From assembly GCF_022430545.2 (NCBI RefSeq), contig NZ_CP092488.2:4464001-4528000 (forward strand): a DNA stretch of 64,000 nt, read 5' to 3'. The position numbers and the translations under genes are program-made. The notes under the pieces are model-generated. The model worked only from the letters and a program-made list of their open reading frames with translations. It did no database searches and was not told the DNA's origin. The stretch comes from Mycobacterium paraterrae (GTDB lineage: Bacteria > Actinomycetota > Actinomycetes > Mycobacteriales > Mycobacteriaceae). Positions within the stretch are counted from its first letter, which is position 1, and each line of letters opens with the position of its first letter. Positions 16,059 through 24,561 of the stretch are shown here, in pieces.

Positions 16059-17420
16059 TCACTTGGGAATTGAATCCCCCATCTGGTTGGCGATCTGCGC
16101 GACAACGTCGACCGGGTTGCCGTACTGGCACACCTTGGCGACGAATAAGACATTGCTCTGCGCCCGCAAATCGAACGCGCAGCGCCACGTGTCCGGTTGA
16201 CCATTGGTCAATTCGATAAAAGTCCACTGTGCGTCAGTGCCGTTGATCGTCGGGGCAGACAACTGGAACTGCTTATCCGCTTGCGGCGTGGGGACCCGAG
16301 CGCCGTCACAGCCGCCAATTCCTTTGAATGTGTTCTGGAAAGCGTCGGCCGCTGCTTGGGCATCCATGTAGGTGGCAACCTTCTGATTGACGATATGTTG
16401 CCAGTTGTCTTTGTCTTCTCGCGAATCCACTTCACGGAATGCGGTGTATTCGACATTCAGACCGAACGACGTCGTATCGGGACCCACCAGTGGACTGCAG
16501 TTGCTCTTGGCGCCTAAGTCCATCGGATCCGCCGGATAGTAGAACTTGTCCGTCGAACCCAGGTTTTCACCCAAGATCTTGCCGAGTTGAGCGACACTCA
16601 CCAGGACGGACTTGATCTTGTCCGGGCCGAGGAAGTCTGACGGCGGCTTGGGAGCCGGCTTGTCCGGCGGTGGTATCCGGGCACTGATCTGGTCGACCGC
16701 GGCCGTCACCGTCGGGGTCCCATTGGCCCAGGCGCACAGGTACGCCTCGATGATGACGTTGTTCTTCACGCGGACTTCATGGTCGCAACGCCATCCGAGA
16801 TTTTGTTGTTTGTCGCTCTGCTGAAGTGAGCTGAAGGTGACCACATCGCCGTTGAATGGCCCGGGAGCCAATATCTTCCAGATGGTGGTAGAAGAATTGA
16901 GGTTGATTGTCGTTGCGTTGCATTTCCCCAGCGAGCTGTAGGCGTTGTGGAATAGCTCGCTGGCTTTCGCCGAGGTTTCGAATGTTGCGACGTTCTGCGT
17001 GAACGATCCGATGAGGCTGTCGCCCTTGGTCGCATTGTTTTTGATCCCGCGATAGGCGGTGAATTCGCCACCGCCGAGAGCGTCTTTGGTGACGCCCATT
17101 GCCAGGGCGCAGTCGGGCTTGCTGTAGTCGGTCGCCGCCGTGCCGGGTGACGCGAATTCGGTCCGGTCGTCCAGCGGTAGTCCGGCTATCTCGTCGACGT
17201 CTTCGGTGGACAGGGTGAGGTTCTTGATGCTGCTGGCAGACAACGGTTTCGGCGGTGGCACTGGGCTGGTTGGCGCGGCATCCGAGCCGTGCCCTGCGGT
17301 GGTCTTCTTCGCCTGCACGGGGTTACCGGCGGTCGTATGAGTGCCACAGGCGGCCAGCGACAACGCAATCGCAGCAACGCAGCCCGCGACACAAAAGCGG
17401 CGGGGTAGTCGATGCATCAT
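16059..17420 (-). CDS. Lipoprotein with two tandem PknH-like sensor domains
   Basis: A 453-residue lipoprotein (signal ending LSLAAC, lipid Cys near residue 25; ATG 17417 is an alternative start). It has two copies of the PknH-sensor-like domain. The first is about residues 60-255 (KPDCALAMGVTKDALGGGEFTAYRG and WRCDHEVRVKNNVIIEAYLC) and the second about 265-453 (NCSPLVGPDTTSFGLNVEYTAFRE and WRCAFDLRAQSNVLFVAKVC), joined by a short Pro/Lys linker. Single-domain paralogues lie just downstream, so local duplication and fusion are likely. An AT-rich gap of 175 bases separates it from them. The function is unknown; ligand sensing in the envelope is the family idea. Confidence 0.82.
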   Translation of the reverse strand: MMHRLPRRFCVAGCVAAIALSLAACGTHTTAGNPVQAKKTTAGHGSDAAPTSPVPPPKPLSASSIKNLTLSTEDVDEIAGLPLDDRTEFASPGTAATDYSKPDCALAMGVTKDALGGGEFTAYRGIKNNATKGDSLIGSFTQNVATFETSAKASELFHNAYSSLGKCNATTINLNSSTTIWKILAPGPFNGDVVTFSSLQQSDKQQNLGWRCDHEVRVKNNVIIEAYLCAWANGTPTVTAAVDQISARIPPPDKPAPKPPSDFLGPDKIKSVLVSVAQLGKILGENLGSTDKFYYPADPMDLGAKSNCSPLVGPDTTSFGLNVEYTAFREVDSREDKDNWQHIVNQKVATYMDAQAAADAFQNTFKGIGGCDGARVPTPQADKQFQLSAPTINGTDAQWTFIELTNGQPDTWRCAFDLRAQSNVLFVAKVCQYGNPVDVVAQIANQMGDSIPK

Positions 17421-17639
17421 AAGTTGCGGTCCTCTCGTCTTTCCGGTGCACGCGGGGAGCAGGCCAGGCTGATGTTAGCCTGCTCGCGAAATTTGTGTGA
17501 TTCATATGTGATGGCTCGCGGTAGCGTAAACCGCGGCGCGTGAGCAAAATTCGCAGAATCAGTACAACGCCGGTTTCGATGTGAAGTAGTTTTGCCGGTG
17601 GCCGGCACTCACGCGGAATCAATCGTCGAAGGAGTAGCG

Positions 17640-19274
17640 GTGATTCGACCCTGGTGCTGGCAGGCTGTACGTGTCAATCGTTCGAGGCGCCGAATGGCGT
17701 TGCGCGCGGTGGCGGTGGTGTCCGCGCTGTACGTAGCCCTGACAATGACGACCGGCTCGGCCGGCGTCCGCAATCCACATCTGGTCGCGGGACCGATGGC
17801 GTGGCTGCTTAACGCTTCCACGGACTTGGGTCCCGCGCACCGAGACGGCATCTCGTTGGCGGTCTCGCTGCGTCATCCGATGCACCCCGACGCGTTGACC
17901 GGTTGGACGCAGCGGCATCACCTCGATCTTCAGTGGCAGCCGGGCGCCGACTGGGCGTACATCGAAGGAACACCAGCCGCGCTCGGATCGGCGTTGGATG
18001 TGGCGATCCATGACTACCGCAGCCGCAGTGGCGAGGTCTTCTACGCCGCCGCACAGCAGCCGTCGATTCCGACGTCGCTGACCGCTGAAGTCAGGGAACT
18101 CGGCACCATCCTGGGCTATCAGCTCATGCACCGCGCGCTACCGCCGAACATCCCCGTTGACGTGCCGCGCGGCGGGCTCAAACCGCCGGCGCTGCTGCGG
18201 ACCTACAACGCCGAACCATTGGTGCGCGACGGATTCACCGGCAAGGGGCAGACCGTCGTGTTCTTCGAGATCGACGGTTTCAAGCAAGGTGACCTCGACC
18301 AGTGGGCCGACAAACTGGGTTCGCCGCGATTCACCCCGGTGCTCATCGGGGGACAACCGGGCAAGGTGCTGGGCGAGACCGAGATGGACCTCGAAGTCGT
18401 GCATGCCATCGTTCCCGACGCCAAGTTGGTCGTCGTCAATGCGCTTGCTTTCGGCGGTTCGACCAGTTACGCGCAGGCGGGCCAGATGTATCAGCTTGCC
18501 GACCGGCAATTCCCGGGCGCGGTATGGAGCACATCGCTGGGGATCGGCTGCGACCGGATGGCCACTGCAGCCGATCTCGCGCCGGTGGAGTCGGCAGTCC
18601 AGATCGCGGAGTCCCACGGCACATCGGCCTTCATGTCCAGTGGCGACTCCGGAGGGCTGGAATGCGCTGACTTCAACGGCGATTGGTCCACACCCCCCGG
18701 CGAAAAGGATCAAGGCATCAACGCCGTCGGGTCGGTGCCCGCTATGACCGATGTCGGTGGAACCACGTTGAGCACTGACGCCAATGGCGTATGGGTATCA
18801 GAGGCCAGCTGGTTCGACTCGCCCATGTCGCAGGGGACCGGCGGGGGAGTCTCGCGGTTGTTCCCGCGGCCTTCGTGGCAGAGCACCGTGTCCTCGGCCT
18901 GGGACTCGACCCATCGTCTGACTCCTGACGTCGCCGCGGATGCCGACCCTTACAGCGGAGTCAGCATCCTCATCGACGGGCACTGGATGGCAGGCGGCGG
19001 TACCTCCCAGTCGGCTCCGATCTGGGCTGGGTTGACGGTGTTGATCAATCAGTTCCTCGCTGCCAACGGCGGACAGCCGGTGGGCAATATCAACCCGGTG
19101 CTTTATCAGGTCGCTGCCAGCGCAACCCGACCCGCCTTTCACGACGTGGTCACCGGCGGAAACGCGGTGCACATCGCGGTGCCGGGGTACGACCTGGTCA
19201 CCGGCCTAGGCACACCCGACACCGACAGCCTCGCGCACGATATCCTCGATATCCAGAAAGGGGCTCGGCAATGA
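17640..19274 (+). CDS. S53-family (sedolisin/kumamolisin) serine-carboxyl peptidase
   Basis: A 544-residue protease. GTG 17640 follows GAAGGAG at 17628-17634 by five bases. An N-terminal hydrophobic stretch (21-42) suggests export or anchoring; residues about 45-175 match the Pro-kumamolisin activation domain. The catalytic set of S53 enzymes is present: Glu-246 and Asp-250 (GETEMD, spacing of four), oxyanion Asp-336 in SSGDSGG and nucleophile Ser-456 in GGGTSQSAP. The C-terminal HDVVTGGN...GYDLVTGLGTPD is the usual calcium site. Such enzymes work at acid pH. The stop overlaps the next start by four bases, so it is translationally coupled to the zinc-ribbon membrane protein. The substrate is unknown. 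Confidence 0.93.
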   Translation: MIRPWCWQAVRVNRSRRRMALRAVAVVSALYVALTMTTGSAGVRNPHLVAGPMAWLLNASTDLGPAHRDGISLAVSLRHPMHPDALTGWTQRHHLDLQWQPGADWAYIEGTPAALGSALDVAIHDYRSRSGEVFYAAAQQPSIPTSLTAEVRELGTILGYQLMHRALPPNIPVDVPRGGLKPPALLRTYNAEPLVRDGFTGKGQTVVFFEIDGFKQGDLDQWADKLGSPRFTPVLIGGQPGKVLGETEMDLEVVHAIVPDAKLVVVNALAFGGSTSYAQAGQMYQLADRQFPGAVWSTSLGIGCDRMATAADLAPVESAVQIAESHGTSAFMSSGDSGGLECADFNGDWSTPPGEKDQGINAVGSVPAMTDVGGTTLSTDANGVWVSEASWFDSPMSQGTGGGVSRLFPRPSWQSTVSSAWDSTHRLTPDVAADADPYSGVSILIDGHWMAGGGTSQSAPIWAGLTVLINQFLAANGGQPVGNINPVLYQVAASATRPAFHDVVTGGNAVHIAVPGYDLVTGLGTPDTDSLAHDILDIQKGARQ

Positions 19275-21241
19275 CCGCGAGTAGCACTGCCGCCCAACGC
19301 GATTCGGTGATCCTGCAGTGCCAGGCGTGCCACAGCGATGTGCCCAGCGGGGCATTCTGCGGTTTCTGCGGCGCCCACCTTTTCGGTCCGCCCGGCGACG
19401 GACCCGCCCCGCTGCGGGCCGACTCCTACGCCGCCGAACCCAACGAGCAACTAATCCGATTTTCGTTGGCCAGCAGCCTGTTTCCTCATCTGCCGCCGAG
19501 GTCGCGAATGGCTTTCCGGATGGCGCTGGGCTTGCTGATGATCGTACTGGTCGTGGTCGCACTGATGCGTTGGCAAGCGGCCCTGGTCGCGCTCATCGTC
19601 TTCGGCGTGCCGGCGTTGTTCGTTGCTTATCTTCGGCAGGCCGGCATCCGCGGCGATCTCGGGTCACGGGTCGTCGCGCTGACGTCGTTGGCCGGTCTGG
19701 TGCTGGGGGCGACCTGGGCGTATCTGACCGGCCCGGTTCTGGCGACTAGCTACCTCAGTGGGCTCGGCGTCGGCCACGGCGGTGCGCGGCTAGTAGCGCA
19801 GGGTCTGAGCATCCCGGTCCTGGGTGCGCTGCTGATGATCGTCCCCGCCGTCGTGGCTCGGATCTACCGGCCGGCCAGCCGTGAGTCTCTCGACGGGTAT
19901 GCCGTCGGTGCGCGGTCTGCGGTCTTCTTCACCGCGGCCGCGGTCGCGGTTCGCGCAGCGCCTCAGCTGTCCAACGGCCTTGTTGCCCATCACAAGCCGG
20001 CGAGCGTGTTGCTTATGCAGGCCGGTGTGCAAGGACTCGCCATGCCGCTCACCGCGGCCGCCGCGGGAGGCCTGGCCGGACTTACCCTCTGGTTCAGCCG
20101 GCGCGGACAACCGCGGCGCGGCCCCCTGTTGGGCGCCGTGCTGGGCGCACTAGCGGTGGTCGTCGCCATCTACGGCGCGTTGGGTCTCATCGACATCGCG
20201 AGCCTCACGCCGGCGGTTCAGCTGGGACTGCACCTGGTCGTCACCGCGATAGCCCTGCTGGCGCTGCGCATCGGCGTGCATGCGGCCCTGCTGCGCGAGC
20301 AGCCGGACTCGACACACGGCGAGGCGGTGTTGTGCTTTCACTGCTCCCACGTGGTTCCGGACATGGCATTCTGTCCCAATTGCGGCGTCGCTTCCCGGGC
20401 GTCGAGCCGAGTGGCGCGTCGGGCCAGACGTGCGGTCGCCGAGGCGGCCGCGGGCGCGGCGGGGGTGGCCTTGTTTCCCGGCTATGGCGTTCCATCCGGG
20501 TCTTACAGTGCGCCGCTGCCGCGGTCGACATCGCCGGTCGTGCTGATCTCGGTGGTCGGTGCGGCGTTAGCCGTTGCGGTCGCAGGAGTTTCGGCGATCT
20601 CCGTCAAGGCAACGCCGGCCGAGGTGCATTACGCCTGCCCGCCGGACTGTGGCCGGCCGCCGATCGGCCCGCCGGTCGGAGGTGAACCGGGGCAGGCGCC
20701 CACCCCCGAACCACCGGCCGTGACGCCGCCCGATCAGCGACCGGTTGCGGTCCAGACGTATCCGCGCTTCACCTCGAAGGATGGCGCATTCTCGGTCGCC
20801 TATCTTCCGGCCGCCGACGTGACAAAAACCGACGACGGCATAACGATGACGTTCGACGGTATCGAGGGTGAGATCCGGCTGTTCGGCACCCCGGCGGAGA
20901 ATCGGACACCACGCCAGATCGTGGAGCAATACATTGAGAAGAAGTACCGGACCGCGAAGACGGCCTATCAGATTCCGAACGCGATGGTGGGATATGAACC
21001 TGGATACGGGGAAGTGGACGACTTCTCCGACGAGAACCCCAACGCCACGTCGACCCGAGGGCGGCTGCTGGTGATGACCGCGGTGCGAAACGGTCTGGCT
21101 CTCGTCGCGGTCGCCGAGGGTCCGATGGTCAGGTTCACGCCGCGCACGTCGTCGCACCCGTCGGCGGTCAACATGATCATCGCGCAGCTGATGGGCAATT
21201 CGGTCAACAGTTTCACCTGGAATAAACCGGTTGGCCAGTGA
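19271..21241 (+). CDS. Polytopic membrane protein with two zinc ribbons
   Basis: A 656-residue protein not assignable to a characterised family. Cys-17, Cys-20, Cys-30 and Cys-33 form a cytoplasmic zinc ribbon. Five to eight hydrophobic segments follow between about 75 and 340. A second ribbon, CFHC-x10-CPNC, lies near 355, a further membrane helix near 425-445 (SPVVLISVVGAALAVAVAGV), then a Pro-rich linker and an outside C-terminal domain of about 160 residues (TSKDGAFSVAYLPAADV onwards). The layout suggests a sensor or scaffold connecting cytoplasm and envelope. It overlaps the protease gene by four bases and the next lipoprotein gene by four, so the proteins are likely made together. Confidence 0.75.
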   Translation: MTASSTAAQRDSVILQCQACHSDVPSGAFCGFCGAHLFGPPGDGPAPLRADSYAAEPNEQLIRFSLASSLFPHLPPRSRMAFRMALGLLMIVLVVVALMRWQAALVALIVFGVPALFVAYLRQAGIRGDLGSRVVALTSLAGLVLGATWAYLTGPVLATSYLSGLGVGHGGARLVAQGLSIPVLGALLMIVPAVVARIYRPASRESLDGYAVGARSAVFFTAAAVAVRAAPQLSNGLVAHHKPASVLLMQAGVQGLAMPLTAAAAGGLAGLTLWFSRRGQPRRGPLLGAVLGALAVVVAIYGALGLIDIASLTPAVQLGLHLVVTAIALLALRIGVHAALLREQPDSTHGEAVLCFHCSHVVPDMAFCPNCGVASRASSRVARRARRAVAEAAAGAAGVALFPGYGVPSGSYSAPLPRSTSPVVLISVVGAALAVAVAGVSAISVKATPAEVHYACPPDCGRPPIGPPVGGEPGQAPTPEPPAVTPPDQRPVAVQTYPRFTSKDGAFSVAYLPAADVTKTDDGITMTFDGIEGEIRLFGTPAENRTPRQIVEQYIEKKYRTAKTAYQIPNAMVGYEPGYGEVDDFSDENPNATSTRGRLLVMTAVRNGLALVAVAEGPMVRFTPRTSSHPSAVNMIIAQLMGNSVNSFTWNKPVGQ

Positions 21242-21969
21242 CGCATCTGCTGCACCGCACGCTCGCTTGCCTCGTCGCGAGTTCCTTGGCCGGCGTGCTA
21301 CCCGGCTGCGCGCGCTCCATCGAGGGAACGCCGGTGAGCCCGCCCGACGCGGCGTCGGCGCCGCGTTCGCTGCCCTCGCCAAAACCTGTGCCGCCACGAC
21401 AGTCGCGTTACTACGACATCAGTGAACTCAGCAAGCTGCAGGATCAGTTTCCGCCCGGGTTCGAACGCGTACAGAAAACCGACGTGGCGCCGTTGGGCCC
21501 GGATGCGGAGAAATTCTTTGCAGTCGGTGTCGGCGACATCGTCAAGGTGGACCCACCGCTGTGCCGGTCAGTTCTGCAGCCCGTTCGAGCGCCACAGGAT
21601 GCGCAGTACACGATGGTCGGCGGAGTTGGCCGGGGAGCGATCCTGGTTGGCGCCGTCAGTTCTCCGTCGCCGCTTGGCAAAGCGGTCGTCCCCAAGGGCT
21701 GCGAGCAAGTCGCGCTGACTCAGCGAATCGGCGGCCGACTGGTGGTGTCCACGGTCTCCCGTCAGCCTGGACCTCCGATCGAGGGCGTGACGACCACGGA
21801 ATCCGTAGCCGAAGCCACCCACGGCGCGACCAAGTCTTACGTCTTTGCGGCCTTTCTCAGCGACACAGTGGCCGTCACGTCGGAGGGAGTCCTTCCCGGG
21901 AACCCTGAAGCCGAAGATCTCTTGAGCGGCATGTTGATCAAGGCAGTCAACGCATTACGGGCGCAGTAG
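21238..21969 (+). CDS. DUF5642-like lipoprotein
   Basis: A 243-residue exported protein starting at GTG 21238, which overlaps the previous stop. Residues 1-24 are a lipoprotein signal ending LPGC (Cys-24). The mature part resembles DUF5642 proteins of mycobacteria (ISELSKLQDQFPPGFERVQ near the start; a CEQVALTQR segment in the middle). The function is unknown. It sits between the zinc-ribbon membrane protein and a thioesterase-like gene with a one-base overlap to the latter, so it belongs to the same operon and is a candidate outside partner of the membrane protein. Confidence 0.72.
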   Translation: MTHLLHRTLACLVASSLAGVLPGCARSIEGTPVSPPDAASAPRSLPSPKPVPPRQSRYYDISELSKLQDQFPPGFERVQKTDVAPLGPDAEKFFAVGVGDIVKVDPPLCRSVLQPVRAPQDAQYTMVGGVGRGAILVGAVSSPSPLGKAVVPKGCEQVALTQRIGGRLVVSTVSRQPGPPIEGVTTTESVAEATHGATKSYVFAAFLSDTVAVTSEGVLPGNPEAEDLLSGMLIKAVNALRAQ

Positions 21970-22778
21970 TGGCGCCAATCGCACACTTCACCCCAACGCA
22001 GAGCGGCGAGTTCGAGCCGACCCCCTATGCAGGCAGTCACTGGGGCGACGACCATCTCAATGGACCCGCCATCGTCGGTCTGGCAGCGCACGCGCTGGAA
22101 AAGTTCTGTGGGTCAACTGAATTCATGCCGACTCGGCTGACGGTCGATCTGTTCCGGGCGGCGCGCGGAGTTCCCACGTCGGTGAACGTACGGATGGTGC
22201 GCGACGGCAGGCGCGTGCGCAGCGCGGAATGCGATGTCACCCAGCAGGGACGGCCGATTGCCCGGGCCACCCTGCTGCAGTACCGCCGGTCGACCGCGCC
22301 ACCGGGTCGCTTGTGGAATTCCCCGGCGGACATCTCCTTCCCGCCTCCGCTCGACGACGGCGTGCAGACCGCGGTGGACAGTGACGCGGGTGAGTGGAGC
22401 CGTTCGCCAGGAGATCACCAGAACGACTCGCGAAAACGCTTTTTCAACAGCCCCATTGATGTCGTATCCGGGTGTCCCAACTCGCAGTTCATCAGGGCAG
22501 TGATGGTGGCCGAGGCCACCAGCCTGGTGACGAACCTCGGCACCCGGGGCGTCGGCTACATCAACGGTGACCTGACGGTGGGACTGGCGCGGCTGCCGGT
22601 CGGGGAATGGATTGGGGTGCAGGCTGATTCGCATTGGGCTGCCGACGGAGTGGCGGTCGGCACGGCCACGCTGTTCGACCGGTCCGGTCCTTTCGGATCC
22701 GGTATGACCACTGCCGTCGCCAACCCGGCTGCGCAGATCGATTTCGCCAATGATCCGTTTCCGCTGAAGATCCCGTAG
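21969..22778 (+). CDS. Acyl-CoA thioesterase-like (double hot-dog) protein
   Basis: A 269-residue protein of the TesB/YbgC-like double hot-dog type common in mycobacteria. The N-terminal half shows HLNGPAIVGLAAHALEKFC and TRLTVDLFRAARGVPTSV; the second half has INGDLTVGLARLPVGEWIGVQADSHWAADGVAVGTATLFD, the usual beta-sheet with an active-site Asp/Ser region. It likely hydrolyses or binds acyl-CoA. GTG 21969 shares one base with the preceding stop. A cytoplasmic enzyme at the end of an envelope operon is unusual; it may simply be co-transcribed. Confidence 0.75.
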   Translation: MAPIAHFTPTQSGEFEPTPYAGSHWGDDHLNGPAIVGLAAHALEKFCGSTEFMPTRLTVDLFRAARGVPTSVNVRMVRDGRRVRSAECDVTQQGRPIARATLLQYRRSTAPPGRLWNSPADISFPPPLDDGVQTAVDSDAGEWSRSPGDHQNDSRKRFFNSPIDVVSGCPNSQFIRAVMVAEATSLVTNLGTRGVGYINGDLTVGLARLPVGEWIGVQADSHWAADGVAVGTATLFDRSGPFGSGMTTAVANPAAQIDFANDPFPLKIP

Positions 22779-22802
22779 TGCTGCGGCTCGTAGGAGGTTG
22801 CA

Positions 22803-23285
22803 ATGACCGGTCAGCGAATCGCGTTCAATCATGTCGGCTTGTGCGTCGCCGACACCGCCCGCTCGCGCCGCTTCTACGAGGGCCTGCTCGGTTTCAGATT
22901 CTGGTGGGAGCTCGCTCCGCCCGACGAGGGCACCGGCCAGTTGCTCCAACTGAACAAGCCGATCGGGCTGCACGCGACCTACCTCGTTCGTGATGGACTG
23001 GTACTCGAATTGCTGGCATATTCTCACCGCGTGTTGCGCGCCGGATCGGATCGCGTGATGGACCAGATCGGGCTCACCCACGTGTCGTTGTCGGTGTCCG
23101 ATCTCGGCGCGGTGCTCGACACCGTCGACGACTTCGGCGGTTCGGTCGTCACCGACACGATCTCTGGCCAGTCGGCGATGATCCGCGATCCGGACGGGCA
23201 GCTGCTAGAGCTGCTTGCCGATTCGTGGCTCGCGGTGTTGCCACCGCGCCCGGACGACAGCGGGGATGCAACGATTCAGGCATGA
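22803..23285 (+). CDS. VOC/glyoxalase-fold dioxygenase-like protein
   Basis: A 160-residue protein with two beta-alpha-beta-beta-beta units of the vicinal-oxygen-chelate fold: FNHVGLCVADTARSRRFYEGLLGFRF and LTHVSLSVSDLGAVLDTVDDFG, ending in RDPDGQLLELL. Possible metal ligands are His-10, His in THVSLS and Glu in LLELL. Members range from glyoxalase I to extradiol dioxygenases and methylmalonyl-CoA epimerases, so no reaction is assigned. ATG 22803 has GGAGG seven bases upstream; the gene is 24 bases after the thioesterase stop and may be co-transcribed. Confidence 0.85.
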   Translation: MTGQRIAFNHVGLCVADTARSRRFYEGLLGFRFWWELAPPDEGTGQLLQLNKPIGLHATYLVRDGLVLELLAYSHRVLRAGSDRVMDQIGLTHVSLSVSDLGAVLDTVDDFGGSVVTDTISGQSAMIRDPDGQLLELLADSWLAVLPPRPDDSGDATIQA

Positions 23286-23528
23286 CGCCCCCAGGAATCC
23301 GATGGACGACGCCGATCCGCACATCGTGCTGGGTCTGGTCGGTGACCCCGGAGTAAGATGCTGCTCGAAAAGGGTTGGGACGTCGTCATCTGACTTTCAC
23401 TGCGGTTGTCGCGGGCGTTGAGCGGTGCTGTGGCCGCTGGAGTTTTCGGTTTGGTGACGGCGGATATGTCCAGCATTCTGATGACGAGGGTGACGTCGAC
23501 GACGCGGCCTGAAGGCGCCACGAAGAAG

Positions 23529-24404
23529 CTATTGGTCGCGGGCCACTAATACCGGTGCGCGTGACGCGTGCGCGACGGCGGAACTGACCGAACCAAGCAC
23601 CATTCCGGCGAACCCGCCGCGTCCGTGGCTGCCGACGACGACAAGCTGAGCGGTTGCGGAGAGGTTGACCAGATGGGTTGCCGGGCGATCGTCCACAACC
23701 GCCCGTTGCACGTGGACGCGCGGATAACGCCGCTGATAGTCGGCCAGACGTTCAGTCAGCATGTCGCCGACATCGCAGAGGCCAGCCGAATATTTCGTGC
23801 TGCGTAGCTGCGACATGTCGATGTCGTTCACGGCGTGCAATACAACCAACTCGACTTCGCGCATCGATGCTTCGGCGAAAGCGATCTCAGTTGCGTACTC
23901 CGACGCCGCGGATCCATCGAAACCGAGGAGCACTGGCGCACTTTTGGTCTGGGCGCACAGCGAAGTATCACAATCCAGAACGGCCACCGGGCAATGTGCA
24001 TGGTGGATCAAGGCATTGCTGACCGATCCCAAAAGCACGCCGCGTATGGCACCCAGCCCTCGAGCGCCCGTGACAACCATGTCCGCGTCTTTCGACATGT
24101 CAACAAGCGCCGAGGCGGGCCGCGAGAAGAACACCTGTCGGCGGACATTGGTTGGCGCCTCAGCTCCCATGAAGTCATGAATGTCCGTTATCGCGTCGTC
24201 GAGTATCGCGTCGGCATCAGATTCGTACAGTTCGCGAAGCTGTTGGTTTGTCCACCCCGGAGACGGCATCGCAATGGCGTGTACCAGTGTGAGGCGCACC
24301 TTGCGCATAGCTGCCTCGCATGCCGCCCATTTGACCGCGACATCGGCATCGCCTGATCCATCGACACCGACAACGATGCCGTAATGGCTTTCTTTGCTTA
24401 CCAT
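23529..24404 (-). CDS. Universal stress protein with two USP domains
   Basis: A 291-residue protein with tandem USP domains (about 8-145 and 155-290). Both keep the ATP-binding G-x2-G-x9-G-S pattern: GARGLGAIRGVLLGS and GSHGRGGFAGMVLGS. The start GIVVGVDGSGDADVAVKWA is characteristic of mycobacterial USPs in the dormancy regulon. A weak DosR-like site (bases 24484-24497) lies about 80 bases upstream of the start. The gene reads away from the kinase gene in the same direction, 157 bases downstream of it. ATP binding is likely; the stress role is by family. Confidence 0.92.
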   Translation of the reverse strand: MVSKESHYGIVVGVDGSGDADVAVKWAACEAAMRKVRLTLVHAIAMPSPGWTNQQLRELYESDADAILDDAITDIHDFMGAEAPTNVRRQVFFSRPASALVDMSKDADMVVTGARGLGAIRGVLLGSVSNALIHHAHCPVAVLDCDTSLCAQTKSAPVLLGFDGSAASEYATEIAFAEASMREVELVVLHAVNDIDMSQLRSTKYSAGLCDVGDMLTERLADYQRRYPRVHVQRAVVDDRPATHLVNLSATAQLVVVGSHGRGGFAGMVLGSVSSAVAHASRAPVLVARDQ

Positions 24405-24483
24405 TTCGCTTCCTTCGTCGGGGCCAGGTTCGTTAACTTCCCGATCCGGTATCGACGGTACGAGCTGTCACCGCCACCTCACA

Positions 24484-24497
24484 GAGTCGTAAGTCCT
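24484..24497 (-). promoter_or_regulatory. Possible DosR-like box before the USP gene (weak)
   Basis: On the minus strand the sequence AGGACTTACGACTC fits the half-sites of GGGNCNNNNGNCCC with one mismatch in each half. It lies 80-93 bases upstream of the USP start. Its TTACGAC core recurs in the stronger box at 26619-26633. Confidence 0.35.
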
Positions 24498-24561
24498 TGC
24501 CTACGCCGACGAACGACCCGCGGCTGGCCGTAGGCGCGTGAAACGCGCCGGGACGCCGCTG

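Noticed and set aside
22113..23081. Leftward frame of 322 codons opposite the thioesterase and VOC genes
   Set aside because: Spans two real genes on the other strand and their junction; composition is that of antisense high-GC DNA.
23286..23528. Short frames in the gap between the VOC and USP genes (MDDADPHIVLG and LSGAVAAGVFGLV pieces)
   Set aside because: They look weakly coding but are under 45 codons, in different frames, and match no family I know; gene decay cannot be shown.
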